64,000 bases of DNA, from positions 744,001 through 808,000 of the forward strand of contig JAHRBS010000007.1 in assembly GCA_024305745.1 (NCBI GenBank), in the 5' to 3' direction. The notes under the pieces are model-generated. The model searched no databases. It was not told the origin of the DNA and saw only the letters and a program-made list of their open reading frames with translations. The translations under genes were made by a program, and so were the position numbers. Every line of letters starts with the position of its first letter. Position 1 is the stretch's first letter. Shown piece by piece: positions 21,965 through 33,847 of the stretch. This DNA comes from Polyporus tsugae (taxonomy: Eukaryota; Basidiomycota; Agaricomycetes; Polyporales; Polyporaceae).

Positions 21965-24593
21965 ATGTGGGTTTTTGACTGGCTTGTCAGCTTCTTGCCT
22001 GTCTGGATGGCGCACGGTCTCCGACGTCTCGCTGCGTTTTTCACCGCTATTGCAGTGGGAGCTTCCTCCGTCTCTGGCTATGCATTTCCAGATTGCGTCA
22101 ACGGCCCTCTTGCCAACAACACCGTCTGCGATACCTCCAAGGATGCCATCACTCGCGCGACTGCCCTCATTGACCTCTGGACGAACGAAGAGCTCACCAA
22201 CAACACCGTCAATGCTTCCCCGGGCGTTTCTCGGCTAGGCCTTCCGGCGTATAACTGGTGGTCGGAGGGTCTCGTAAGACGCATTTTTTTTGACTCGGAG
22301 ATACGCCCCTCTTATCCCCGTTTATTTCTTTTAGCACGGCGTCGCTAGTAGCCCCGGGGTCACCTTCGCATCTTCCGGCAACTTCAGCTATGCCACGTCC
22401 TTCCCCCAACCCATCCTCATGGGTGCTGCCTTCGATGACCCCCTCATCCAAGCAGTGGCCACCATTGTGAGTACCGAGGCTCGCGCGTTCAACAACGTTG
22501 GCCGTGCGGGACTCGACTTCTGGACACCGAACATCAATCGTAAGCACTCTGTCTCTATGACGTCATTCGGTTGATCCGCGGTTAATGCTTTTTGTGCATC
22601 GTCAAGCTTTCAAGGATCCTCGCTGGGGTCGTGGCCAAGAAACTCCGGGAGAAGACCCTTTCCATCTCCAAAACTACGTCTACAACCTCATCGTCGGCCT
22701 CCAGGGTGGAGTCGATCCCAAACCTTACTTCAAAGTCGTCGCCGACTGCAAACACTTCGCTGCCTACGACCTCGACAATTGGGAGGGTGTCGTCCGCTAC
22801 GGATTCAACGCGGTGGTCTCGCAGCAGGACCTCTCCGAGTACTACCTCCCGTCGTTCCAGACCTGCGTGCGCGACGCGAAGGTGGCCAGCATCATGTGCT
22901 CGTACAACGCCGTGAACGGCATACCGTCCTGTGCCAACAAATTCTTGCTGCAGGACGTCCTTCGGGACTTCTGGGGCTTTGACGGCGACAGATGGGTGAC
23001 GAGCGACTGCGATGCAGTCTCGAACATATACTCCCCTCACAACTACACAGACGACCCTGCGCAGGCTGCAGCAGACGCTTTGCTGGCGGGCACGGACATC
23101 GATTGTGGGACGTTCTCCTCCACCTACCTCCCTGAGGCGCTTGCTCGCGGTCTTGTGAACACCACCGATTTGAAGCGGGCAGCAGTGCGCCAGTATGCAT
23201 CTCTTGTCAGGTACGCCGTCTTCGGCTCATTCTCCCAAAGGCTCGAGCGCAGTAACTTACACGCGTTACCTACAGGCTCGGATACTTCGACCCGCCCGAA
23301 TGGCAGCCTTTCCGCCAGCTCGGCTGGTCAGACGTCAACACGCCCCAGGCACAGCAGCTCGCGCACACCGCCGCCATCGAAGGTATAGTCCTGCTCAAAA
23401 ACGACGGCACGCTCCCGCTCGCCAAGCGCGTCCGTAAGCTCGCCCTCATCGGCCCGTGGGCGAACGTGACGACGCTCCTGCAGGGCAACTACTTCGGCAC
23501 CGCGCCGTTCCTCGTCAGCCCGCTCCTCGGCGCGCAGCAGGCCGGGTTCGAAGTCGAGTACGTGCTCGGGACGAACGTCACCACGGTGAACGACACGAGC
23601 GGCTTCGCGGCGGCGGTCGCAGCGGCAAGGAGCGCGGACGCGATCATCTTTGCGGGTGGGCTGGACGAGACGGTCGAGCGCGAGGAGGTAGATAGACTAA
23701 ACGTCACCTGGCCCGGGAACCAGCTCGACCTGGTGAAGGAGCTCGCGGGTATGGGTAAGCCGCTGATCGTCGCGCAGTTTGGAGGCGGCCAACTGGACGA
23801 CTCGGTATTGAAGGCCAATCGCGCGGTATGTAATATTTTATTCGGCGCGTTATTCTGTCTGAATTGCAACTCACCTCCCACCCCCCTTCAACAGGTGAAC
23901 GCGATCATCTGGGGCGGATACCCCGGCCAGAGCGGCGGCGCAGCGCTCTTCGACATCCTCACGGGCAATGCCGCGCCGGCAGGACGCCTCCCCATCACGC
24001 AGTATCCCGCCGTGTACGCAGAGCAGGTGCCCATGACGGACATGACCCTCCGCCCGAGCGCGACGAATCCCGGCCGCACGTACAAGTGGTACACCGGCAC
24101 GCCCGTGTTCGATTTCGGCTTCGGGCTGCACTACACGACCTTCTCGTTTGCCTGGGCGTCGAGCGCGCACGCCAACACCCCCGCGGCTAGCTACGCGATC
24201 GACGACCTCGTCGCACAAGGGAGCAGGAGCGCGGCATTCCTCGATCTCGCGCCACTCGACACCTTCGCGGTGCGCGTGACGAACACGGGCAAGGTCACGT
24301 CCGACTACGTCGCGCTGCTCTTCGCGAGCGGGACGTTCGGGCCCGCGCCGCACCCGAACAAGCAGCTCGTGTCGTACACGCGCGTGCACGGGCTCGCCCC
24401 GGGGAAGAGCGCGGTCGTGGAGCTGACGGTGACGCTCGGCGCGATCGCGCGGGCGGACGAGAGCGGGGCGAAGTGGGTGTATCCCGGGACATATACGCTT
24501 GCGTTGGACACCACTGCGGAGCTGAAGCACACTTTCACGTTAGTGGGGGAGGCGAAGAAGGTCGTGGATTGGCCAAAGGACCCGAGTGCTTGA
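21965..24593 (+). CDS. GH3 beta-xylosidase, secreted
   Basis: Releases xylose from xylo-oligosaccharides outside the cell, completing xylan breakdown. Exons 21965-22273, 22335-22539, 22607-23210, 23276-23825 and 23895-24593 give 788 residues; introns are 61-69 bp. An N-terminal hydrophobic segment (about 20-38) serves as a signal or membrane anchor. Domain 1 motifs are YNWWSEGLHGVA, DFWTPNIN, DPRWGRGQETPGEDP, KHFAAYD and the nucleophile block WVTSDCDAVSNIY (Asp near residue 303). Domain 2 has LLKNDGTLPL, LIGPWAN and NAIIWGGYPGQSGGAAL; a fibronectin III-like C-terminus begins near VFDFGFGLHYTTF. The SDCDAVSNI signature and lack of glucosidase features favour xylosidase. It is complete and has very GC-rich codons in its 3' half. 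Confidence 0.95.
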
Positions 24594-25370
24594 GTGTGTG
24601 TAGGAGTGCTAGACGGTTTGTGAGGTTCGAAGATCTGGATGTTTGTACGAATGTTGTATACGAAGAGCTTCAAGTCTCTCCGTGTCCATGTCGCGATTGT
24701 GTCATGACAAAAGGTAAGTGCCTATGGCTTGATCACACCGCTCAAGTGTCATATGAAGCAGAGCACTCGACATCCATCCATTCCATCCACATGTATCATC
24801 AATAACTTGACACGATCCGAGCACCGTGACCGTCGGTATGACCGCCACAAGAGAGCAAACACTCTAGTAACAGGGCCAAATACCGGAGATAGAACCCGTT
24901 TTTTTTGCTAATCGCCAAATGGCCGCCGGTGTTGGCCTCGCTACTGAATGTCTCGGTGCCCTGCGATACTTTAACAATAAAACCACTGCTGCAGTCTCAT
25001 AGGTCATCACCGATGGTCTGGGAGTCCGTCGGCGACGTCATCGTAGCTCCAGGAGGATATCAATTTCCAGAATAAAATGATCGCTGTTATGGTACGAGCG
25101 GGGTTGCATAGAGAGGTAGGAGAGTAATGGACGAATTGGATCGAGGAAGGATAAGTACGTGTTCAAGTTGATCAGGCGGCAATATTTCAGGTTGAGCCAC
25201 AGCAGACGCCCATGGCCGGCACTCGGTCCGCAGACGGGGCGGATACAGTTGATAACCACAGCTTGTTACTCGAGCATTGTCCAATTACTTATCCTCAATC
25301 CGTTCTACAACGACGACGACTCGTAACATCTGGGCACAGGATGACTCTTCCCCATTTCTTTCCTCAATAA
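24594..25370. other. Convergent intergenic region
   Basis: 777 bp between the 3' ends of GH3 (+) and FunK1-B (-). No gene or repeat recognised. Confidence 0.4.
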
Positions 25371-28006
25371 CTACCGGCGACGTTGACGCTTGGCGGGCCG
25401 TTCCTCTAGTACCTCAGGCTCTAGCGGCGGCTCGCCGCGGAGGCGTCTGGAGTGTCGCGAGCCACCCGGAATCGCACGTACTTTCCTTTTGGCAGGCGCG
25501 GCTTTCCCGACTATCTTCGTTGCTGCCGTCCCCCTTCCCCTCTTCCTCTTCGTCGCCCTAACTTTTGCTCTCCCCCGGGCCGCCTCAGGCTTCGTCGCCT
25601 TCTCCTCTGCGGGAGCCGCTTCCGCCGAATCGGGAGCCTCGACCTTGTCTTCCTCATCCGTCTGCTTCAGCGGCTGCACGACTTGGATCTGCCATTTATC
25701 CCCCGCGAAATCGTCCTTCGGCCACTCCTCACCCAACTTCCTCGCGAACAGCTCCCGGATCGCGTCGTGGTTGTTTAGCTTCGCAGCGAGCACTTTGCGG
25801 TCTTCCACCGGGACTGCAGCGTCCGGCCTTTTGAGTCCAGGTGGGCAATCCTCGCTGTGCATGAAGCCATTACATCGCCACGTGTCCCAGTGCGGACTGA
25901 GGGACTGCATCGCGTTTGCATGACACCATGAGAGAACCTCCTTCAACAGGGAGTCAAACGGTGTCTCTCCTCGACGATCGGAGCCCTCTGAGTCCTTCGA
26001 GTCCGGGTCGCCGGCGTCTGCCACACGATCGCCGTGGAAGCGCAGCTCGGTGCCGTCGAGCAGCAGGAGCTCGTTCCGCTCCAGCATGCGCCGCTTCCAG
26101 ACAGAGGGCTTCAGCCCGTACATCCCATGGCAGAAGTCGAAGACCTTCTCGATGTAGGGTCGCACGTCCGCGCAGTTGCTGTGCAGCCAGCGGATCCCGC
26201 ACCAGAGGATGATGTAGAGGAAGGATTCGAGCTCGTCCGCGATCTCGAATCGCCTCTCGCTCTCCAGCACGCAGGCGACCGATTGGTAGCAGTACGATCC
26301 CTGATGAGGCGTTGTACCACAGGGCCGTCAGGGAGTGTTCGTTTCGAAGATGATGATCGAGCCTGACAGCAGGAAACTCACCATTCCATTAGGAATTCTC
26401 ACGTAGTTCGGTGCACCAGGCAGCCACTTGACCGCTTCCCAGTCTATCAGCATGCCTTCCCACTTCACCGTGGGCCTTGCGGGATCTGTTGCGGCGTCCA
26501 CCCTGGGGCAGATCATGATGTTATAGGGGCCCAAGTCTCCATGGAGCATCTTCAGCGCTTTGGCGGCCTCCGCATGGGCTACACGAGCCAGACAGCACAT
26601 TAGTACACACCATCACAATCGTTTAATTAATGAGACGCACCAACGATGCAGTCGTTCATGACCGACGCGATCTGGCGGCCGGAGCTAAAGTTGTTATTGA
26701 ACCGCAAGCCGAGCTCCTGCACGACCATCCTGAAGTGCAGGCGCGGCCCAGCGTTCGCCGCCGCATACCCGCGCTCGTAGTCCCAATCGTAGTAGTACTT
26801 CGACGTGACCGTCTTCTGCAGGTCTGCGTGGCACACCACCGTCGGCACGTAGGGCACCCCAGTCGCGTTCAGCAGCGCGAGGATGTCGCCCTCGGACTCG
26901 ACGTTGTCGCCCCGGCCCCGGCCCCGCCACGCATCCTTGAGGAACACGAACCGCTGCGTGCCGCGGTCGAACGCGACGTAGCTCCGCGTGTTGCGCCAGT
27001 CGACGTTGCCGTCGTCGCGACACTGGAACGGCTGGCCGACGAGGAAGTCGCGAGACTCGTCGTCGTCCGTCGGCACGGAGAGCTTCCACCGCGAGTTCGC
27101 GATCTGCGGAGCGGAAGCCCGACGAGCGGGACCGTCGGGCCCGGAGTCGGCGGAGGGCTGGAGCATGCGTGCGAACAACTCTCTGAAGATCCTGAAAGTG
27201 GGAGTGGGAGGGGTGGCTGGGTGAGCGGGGTCGGCTTCTAGAACGGTGCCCTCAAAGGCTTCGCTGTCCTCCGCGCACGGCTCAGCAAGCCGGTCCATGA
27301 GTACGTAGTCTGTCGACCCGGGGAGGACTGCAGAAGCCGTCAGGTCGAAGCCGAGTTGCTCGTCCGTGGCCGCGGAGAGGCGCTGGAAGAGCTCCGCGAG
27401 CAGATGTGGTTGGGCAACGAAGTCCACCCCCTTGGTGACGACCACCCCCGAGCGGTCCCAGCGGGAGACGCAGAACACCGTGCGGTCGTACACGATCACG
27501 ACGTATAGAGCGACGAGCTGCTGGAACGCGAAGTGGTGCTGCATTTCCGCGAGGACGTCGTTGCCGATTTCTCTGCGCTTGTCGTAATGTGATACGTCCA
27601 CATCGTACCCCTCCGTCGCGGCAGGATCTTCGTCGCAGAACCGGAAAAGGACCTGTGGTCTGGACCAGCTCGGACGCGGGTCGTCGCGCGGCTCCAGGGT
27701 GCCCCAGCAGAAGGCATCGGGGTCAGAGGATTGTAGAGATAGTTCATGGCCTGGGCAGAGGTCGAACTTCTGTACCACTTCGGCCTGTGTCATCGCGGTG
27801 GTTAGCACGACGTCAGCCGTCGAATGCATGCGCAGAAGATAGACATTGCTTCATACCAGAGGACCTGCGCAAGAGCCAGTACCAGTGGCCATACTCTCCA
27901 GTGCCTGTTGTAATTCTTGGGAGGAAGGTGGTTGCGTGCCGGGCTCGTCGTTCGCAGACATCGGTGGTTTGGGCCAAAACCTGTCGAAAAAGTCCGCAAG
28001 GTGCAT
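25371..28006 (-). CDS. Fungal-type protein kinase FunK1, copy B
   Basis: Intact paralogue of copy A, on the same strand 8 kb away. Exons 27857-28006, 26641-27784, 26382-26578 and 25371-26300 give 806 residues; introns are 62-81 bp in positions matching copy A. Shared N-terminal blocks are FWPKPP, GTGSCAG and LQSSDPDAF. The kinase core has RSYVAFDRGTQRFVFLKDAW, LKMLHGDLGPYNIMI (catalytic loop, near 446), WEGMLIDWEAV, and FEIADELESFLYIILWCGIR. The C-terminal 90 residues are Lys/Arg/Ala-rich and likely disordered or nuclear-targeting. Exon 1 could start at ATG 28006 or at ATG 28018 just upstream; 28006 aligns with copy A. Function unknown. Confidence 0.88.
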
Positions 28007-28454
28007 GGTAACAACCATGTTTCGGAGCGGGAATAACATGAACATCCTGCTGAACCAGGAAGGATGACGAGACAGGAGCAGTAGATGGAGGCGGAGGAGG
28101 TTCAAGTTCAAGTCAGGCAGGGTGTGGCGCTTGTTACAATTTATTGGGCGGCTGACAAGGCCCGGGGACGGATGAGGCGACCAAAAGGACTTCAGTTATA
28201 TTTGCACAGATATTCCACAAAAAGCAGGAGCCCTACACCTGGAGCGAATAGCGCCAAACAAGTGCACAGTTAGTGGGTACCTGACATCGACTGTTAATTT
28301 GGGTATGACTGACCTGTAAAAGCTACGTATCTGCCTGACAGATCTACGTATCCGAAAGCATTCGGACATCCTTTCACAATGTTGTACACCGACCCGAGTC
28401 TCTCCAGCTCCCAGTGAACAGAAAACACAACAAGCACAAGAACAAGAACCTGTA
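28007..28454. other. Intergenic, FunK1-B promoter side and P450 3' flank
   Basis: 448 bp. No gene recognised. Confidence 0.4.
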
Positions 28455-30809
28455 TCAAGCAGCAAGGCTGACTTTGAGGACCATCTCCGGTTTCAAGCTC
28501 GCATGGCTGGCCGACGGGTACGAGATCCCCGCAAAGTTCCACACGAAGGGCTTGTCCGAAAGCTCGAACCTGAAACTGGAGAGCAGCATGCAGAGAACGA
28601 CCTCTGTGCGGAGGAGTATGTTAGATATCGGAACATCCAGCCAGTGAACGGAGCGAGGCGGTACGCACTCATCTCGAGCTGCGAGAACTTGAATCCGCTA
28701 CATCACACAAGGTCAGCATCGTCTCGAGTTCACCGACTCGGAATGGTAACTCACATGCACGCGCGTCCCCCTGCGAGGAACGTCATCCTAGCGAACGTCG
28801 GACTTCAGCACAACAGCCCCCCGACGTACGACGTAGCCGAGCGGATACTCACAGGTTAGCATATATCCCGGGAACGCGTGCCTCCTCAACAGATCGCGGC
28901 AGCGGCTGGAGCCAACGCTCAGGCTTCCACTCGAGCGCGTCCTCGCCCCAGACGGCCTTGTTCGTGTTGCAGGCCGGGATGTTGGAGAGGACGACTGTGC
29001 CCCTCGCGATGGGGATCTCCTTCATGATCGTGCCGTCGACGCCACGGACCGGCTGGGAGAGCGGGAGGATCGTGTCGTGTTTTGCCCTGGCGCGTGATCA
29101 CAGAAGTCAGTTCCTGTGAGGCCTGATGGGAACCCGTTTCATGACTTACTGTCTGAACGAGATGTTCGCTGGGGCGTACCTACGAATATGTCAGGCTACA
29201 GTCCCGATGAGCGTCGAATTACGAATACAACTTACAGGCGCAACGTCTCGCGACACACGGCGTCGAGGTACGGGAGCGCCGAAAGCTCGTCGTACGGGAT
29301 CTCCATGCCGTACTGCTCGATAGCTGCGCGGATCTCAGCACGCAACTTGTCCTGCACGTCCTGGTGCTGGCAGAGGAGGTGGAGGACACGAGACAGAGCG
29401 TTCGACGTGGTATCGACCCCGGCAAGGATGAAGGTGCTATAGTTGCGGCAGCACCGATTAGCCATCTCGGAACTAGCACAATGACAGAGGAATCGGAGGT
29501 ACAGACCTCATCTGTGCGAGCAATTCACTATCGGGAAGCCTGTCCTCGTCGGCAGCTTTCATGTTCTCCTTCACTGTTACTATTGTTAGCGTTGCAACAT
29601 TGAGGTCCACACGAAACATTACCCACGGAGGATGCTCAGCATGTCCTTGCCCTCCCCAACGGCCAGAAGCGTCTCCTGATCCCCGCGTTCAATCGCAGCC
29701 TTTTTCTCGTTGTATATATCCAGCGACCGCTGGTGCATCACGTTGCAGACCGTCTTCATGTGCTGAATAGTCTTGTGAGGCACGCGGTCGAGCAGGAACC
29801 GGCGGAAGCGTGCGGGGCCCAGCTTGAGTGCGACAGGAACGAACACCCTCACCCACTGGATGGAGGCGAACGTCGGCCTGGACAAACGATCAGTGCCACG
29901 CGCAGAAAGGTGAAGGAGCCAGATACTTACACGAATGATTTGACAGCCTCTGCGAAGTCGTTGTGAACGTCCTCCACCAGAGGATCGAACGAGTATCCCA
30001 TCATGCCCTGTCCAACCAGCTCCAAGGCGGTACGCCCCATCCAAGCCAAGATGTCGAGATCCTGTGGGCCGTCCTTGACACGGCCATTGACCGCTGTCCT
30101 CAGCTAAAATGCAGACATATTCTGTCAGACCGGTGTAGCAAGGAGAGAATACCAAGAATGCACCCCACCTTGCCAGCGACGGTGTAGAACATCGGCGCCA
30201 AGCCACGCATATGCGCAGCGGAGAACGCGGGGTTGAGAAGCTTGCGCTGCCTCCTATGCTCTGGGCCGATGGTCCCTAGCAGGCCCGGTCCGACGAACAG
30301 GCGAGTCGTACTAGATGTACGGGGTCAGCCAAGCCTGCAACGTCAGGTTATAAGCGGCATCAACGCACAGGATCGCCTGGGGACCCCTATCGAAGTTCTC
30401 ATGGTCTTTAACGTGGACCGAGTGCAGGGCCTTGGGATCGTACACGTGCAGCCATCTAGCCTGGAGAGCATCACGCCGTCAGCCTTTGACCGTGCGATGC
30501 GAAACGTAGACGTACCCCGAGGAAGCCATGGAGCTTTGCTACTGGACCATACGTCTCTATGTAGTTGGTGAGGAACTCCTTGTTATTGCGAGCGAATAGC
30601 TGGGCCATGTTTCCTGCAAGAGCAAGGCTCAGCAAGGTCGGATTGTTGTGCCCCCTTACGGATGATTGGTCCTTCATACCTGAGAAGAACGAGCCAGACG
30701 GGGGGCCTGGAATATTATCGATCGGCGTTCGTAACACATACTGGCTCACGAGACGCCAGAGCAGGAGGACGACAGTGAACGACACGGGGATGATGAGCAG
30801 TTGGGCCAT
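28455..30809 (-). CDS. Cytochrome P450 monooxygenase
   Basis: Membrane-anchored heme-thiolate monooxygenase of the ER; substrate unknown. Thirteen exons: 30680-30809, 30516-30613, 30369-30460, 30169-30310, 29931-30103, 29627-29877, 29507-29573, 29236-29436, 29150-29179, 28853-29086, 28756-28788, 28669-28697 and 28455-28603. They total 542 residues with phase kept at every junction. An N-terminal TM helix (LLIIPVSFTVVLLLW) and the proline hinge IPGPPSG come first. The I-helix STFILAGVDTTSNALS starts near 318, the K-helix CRETLRL lies near 378-384, and the PERF-like WKPERW and heme loop MTFLAGGRACIGF (Cys near 482) follow. An apparent stop after the heme Cys disappears once the intron at 28755 is removed. 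Exons 9, 11 and 12 are only 29-33 nt. CYP family not assignable by eye. Confidence 0.92.
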
Positions 30810-31754
30810 GTTGGAGACCCAGCGATGCTGAAGGAGATTGTTCAATAAGTAAGGAGCTCGGGTGGGTGAACGAACATAACCCACACTGTATTCCGAGTGA
30901 GTTTATATGAGGCAAATCCGCTGCGGCCGAGTGTCTACGCATCGCAGAAGTTCGCTGTGGGGGTGGGTATGTCTTCGATTTTGTCATTGGGATAGTCGAC
31001 GAACGGGACGAGACGATGCGTGGCAGAGCGCGACTCACGTCAGCGTGTAATGAAACCGGCCGTTGCTCGGCATCGTCCTCCGAGCGCCCGTGCTGCCAAT
31101 CCTGGGCGCTAAGCACAGTACGACGCATCGGCCTCAGTAGGCCTTGCCAATACACTCGACCAAAACCTTCTCATCACTACGTCGGCGCTCTAGGTTGTTT
31201 GTCCCAATACCCCGGCCTTGAAGCTTGAACGCCGAACGGTACAAGGTCGCAATGGTGAGTGGGCCTCAATCTGTGTTAGGAAATAGGAAGATTACGAGAT
31301 CAACTTTAAATCCGCACAACGTTCAACGCCTTCGTAGCCGTCGCAGTTGGTTCAAGTCCTCCGATGGTTAGAAAATTTTGCGGGAACGGTGGTGTGCGCG
31401 ACTCTCGCTGATATCGTTCAGTGCGGGTTGAGTCGTCGTTATATGCGCGTCCTATAGTTGTATCGTCCGGAACGTTGGTCTGACTGTGGTGGGAGCAGAT
31501 TCCCGTCGCGTATATATGGCGGGACACGATCGTCATGAACTATGCGGCTGACCCACAGACTTCGCAATGTTGGCCCCTGCCCGCCTCCAAGCGAAAGCGA
31601 CCCTGGCAGTCCGTTTACAAATGTCAGCCTCAGCCTACCCACTATATTTGCAGCGTTCGCGGATGGACCCCTCCTTGTCTCAGGCGACGAACCACCATCC
31701 TCGCACAACAGGCATACGACCCACACCCTCTTCCCACAACAAGACCACGCCGCC
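30810..31754. promoter_or_regulatory. Divergent intergenic region, P450 / cerato-platanin
   Basis: 945 bp between head-to-head genes. A TATATATGG stretch at about 31510 and TATATTTG near 31643 are candidate TATA elements for the cerato-platanin gene. An open frame runs in phase upstream of the cerato-platanin ATG (from 31542) but encodes nothing recognisable. Confidence 0.4.
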
Positions 31755-32246
31755 ATGCATATCGGAGCCGCCTCTCATTTTCTCCTCGTTTCCCTTGCCG
31801 CAATTGTCCTTGTCCTCTTCGTCACATCCTCCCAAGCGCGCTTCATTGGCCACGGCCCAGTGGTCACCTCCCGCAACGTCTCCGTCTCGTACGACACCAT
31901 GTACGACAACGGCAGGACCTCCCTCTCCACCGTCGCGTGCTCCGACGGATCGAACGGGATGATGACGAAGGGCTACACCAGCTTCTCCTCCATCCCTTCC
32001 TTCCCTTACATCGGCGGCGCGGACGTCATCGAGGGGTACGACAGCACCCGGTGCGGCGAGTGCTGGCGGCTAGTGTACGAAACACCATCCATGTACAACG
32101 TCATCTACCTCACCCTGATCGACTCCGCGGAGGGGTGGAGCATCTCGGCACCCGCGATGGACGACCTGACGAACGGGCAGGGCGAGGAGCTTGGACAAGT
32201 CGATGCTGTAGCGACGTTGATGCCACAGAAGTACTGCGGGATGTAG
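31755..32246 (+). CDS. Cerato-platanin family secreted protein
   Basis: Small secreted, Cys-rich, expansin-like fold protein. Family members bind chitin or carbohydrate, self-assemble at interfaces and can act as plant elicitors. Single exon, 163 residues. A signal peptide (hydrophobic about 7-28) precedes the mature domain, which has VSYDTMYDN, VACSDGSNGM, TKGY, FPYIGG and RCGECW; four conserved cysteines form the two family disulfides, the last in the C-terminal KYCGM. The start at 31755 places the signal peptide correctly; a longer in-frame ORF upstream is 5' leader. A decayed paralogue lies at 43355-43812. Confidence 0.93.
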   Translation: MHIGAASHFLLVSLAAIVLVLFVTSSQARFIGHGPVVTSRNVSVSYDTMYDNGRTSLSTVACSDGSNGMMTKGYTSFSSIPSFPYIGGADVIEGYDSTRCGECWRLVYETPSMYNVIYLTLIDSAEGWSISAPAMDDLTNGQGEELGQVDAVATLMPQKYCGM

Positions 32247-32643
32247 GGTGAGTACAAATTCATTTCATTTTCATTTTCATAGCGTGCATTGTACCAGCTC
32301 AAAACTTCACTCAAATAATCTCCAGAGGTCAGAGACCGACATTCAACGCTTGTTTCTACGCCGTTTCATGATTTTACACCTGGGTTTTGTACTGGTCTCA
32401 ATTGGAGCTGACTGACAATAATCCTGCCTTATATGATATATGTGAATGTAGTTTGAACGAGTCAGTTGAGGCCAGGCAATGTGACGTCATTGGGTTGCAC
32501 CATGGCGGTGATTGCCCAAACAGGATTAGCATGTATGAGAATCTAAACGCCCACAATCGAGTAATGATTGGGCGTTTGGGTTGCCATACTGGGATGGAGC
32601 GGCGTCGCGGGCCGAGCTGCCGCAGCGAGCAGCTGGGTCATGA
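32247..32643. other. Intergenic, cerato-platanin 3' flank
   Basis: 397 bp up to the left end of the transposon nest. A short CATTT-type tandem repeat lies at about 32258-32279. The last three bases (TGA, 32641-32643) are the left target duplication of the outer element. Confidence 0.5.
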
Positions 32644-33847
32644 GGGCCTGTTCGGCAAAAATGTGAGAAGTGGAGGCACCGATGCTTCGCTCCATATATA
32701 GAAAAGATGTACAGTAGACACCCTCTTAACGCATACCCCTCGGGAAGGGGTCCGTGGTATGTGTTATTAGGGGTCATGGGTTATGGGAGGCGTCGATATT
32801 AGGCGCCCACCAAGGGACGAGACTTCTGATTATAGGCGCCCACCATGTGGTGGAGTCGTTCGTACATAGGTGGTCTAACTAGACTAGTCTATCTAGTACG
32901 TGCAAAGAAGTCAGTGATTTCAGTAGGGACCATAATCGATTTGTTCTCGGCGCGACGAGCAAGGAGTTGAGATTTTCGCAATGCAAAAGTGGCTTCTAGG
33001 ACCTTAAGCCCTCTTTTGAGGATTTCGATCGCTTTCGGGGCCATAGGGAGGAGCGACAGGGGATTAAGGAACAATTTTATTCAACCGCAGCACCGTATGT
33101 GCCCAACAATTGAAATTACATAACGTCCAGGTATGCCTTTATCCCGGCCCGAAGGGGTATGCGTATGCGTTATCAGGGGATTATGCGTTTTCCCCCCTTC
33201 CCCAAGTCGGGAAAGGCCTCGAGCCATGCGTTATAAGGGGTTATGCGTTATGAGAAGTATGCGTTAAGAGGGTGTCTACTGTAGTCGTAAATCGTCGTGC
33301 GGGAATTTGGAGATTTTGCCAAGATATCCGGCGTTCGGATTGCAATAGTGCCGGTTCGACGGAAGTTAGCGCCACTCCACTCCTATACGACCGTTATTTG
33401 GTGTACTGAAAGCGGCCTGTCAGGCGTACTTGGACAGAATTACAGAAAGACATGCAAATGAACTGCGCGCATTGCCCGCGCACCTCGCGCACCTCGCGCG
33501 CTGCCCGTGCACCCTGTACGATGCATGCGCACCTGCTCGCAACTCATGTGCCGCCCACACCCACACCTATCAGCCCCGACCCAGCTCTATTCACACAGCC
33601 TGCCGCGCGCGCATTCCACCTATGCGCTATCTCTTCGAACTTGATAAATTTTGCTTCAGCTAGTAATAGGGAGGGTTTACATGGCATAATGCCCCCTACA
33701 AGCAAACAGAGGGCACGAGCATTCACCGGCGCTGATACCTCCGGAAATAACGGAATCTCCGTCCTCAAAACCTCTACTTCCACCCGTCGTACGGCACGTG
33801 ATGAAGCACCGGTGCCTCCACATCTCACATTTTTGCCGAACAGGCCC
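32644..33847. mobile_element. Non-autonomous DNA transposon with 45-bp TIRs, split by a second element
   Basis: Terminal inverted repeats at 32644-32688 and 33803-33847 match over 45 bp with about two differences. The ends begin GGGCCTGTTCGGCAAAAATG. A TGA lies directly outside on both sides (32641-32643 and 33848-33850), a 3-bp target duplication. Three-bp duplications and GGGCCTGTT-type ends suggest a PIF/Harbinger-like MITE; a hAT 8-bp duplication is not present. No transposase is recognisable. Without the inner element it would be about 630 bp. The inner insertion shows this one is the older. Confidence 0.8.
32712..33281. mobile_element. Tc1/mariner-pogo-type MITE nested in the outer element
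   Basis: Perfect 25-bp terminal inverted repeats at 32712-32736 and 33257-33281, beginning CAGTAGACACCC, flanked by TA on both sides (32710-32711 and 33282-33283), the Tc1/mariner target duplication. The element is 570 bp. Internal subterminal copies of a motif like GCGTTATAAGGGG recur near both ends (about 32760, 33165, 33230). A 61-codon minus-strand frame at 32889-33074 ends with a Lys/Arg/Leu-rich stretch that may be a remnant of a pogo transposase C-terminus; this is inference only. The perfect TIRs suggest a recent insertion. Confidence 0.88.

Noticed and set aside
23871..24530. 219-codon minus-strand open frame
   Set aside because: Antisense shadow of the very GC-rich 3' part of the GH3 gene.
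28740..28860. Apparent premature stop right after the P450 heme cysteine
   Set aside because: The stop lies in a canonical intron (donor GTGAGT at 28755); spliced exons continue GRACIGFKFSQLEM in frame to the true stop at 28455.
31340..31365. tRNA-like B box (GGTTCAAGTCC)
   Set aside because: No matching A box at the right distance and no T-arm or acceptor stem could be folded around it.
32644..33847. Outer element as a hAT transposon
   Set aside because: No 8-bp target duplication; the flanks share only TGA, which fits a 3-bp duplicating superfamily better.
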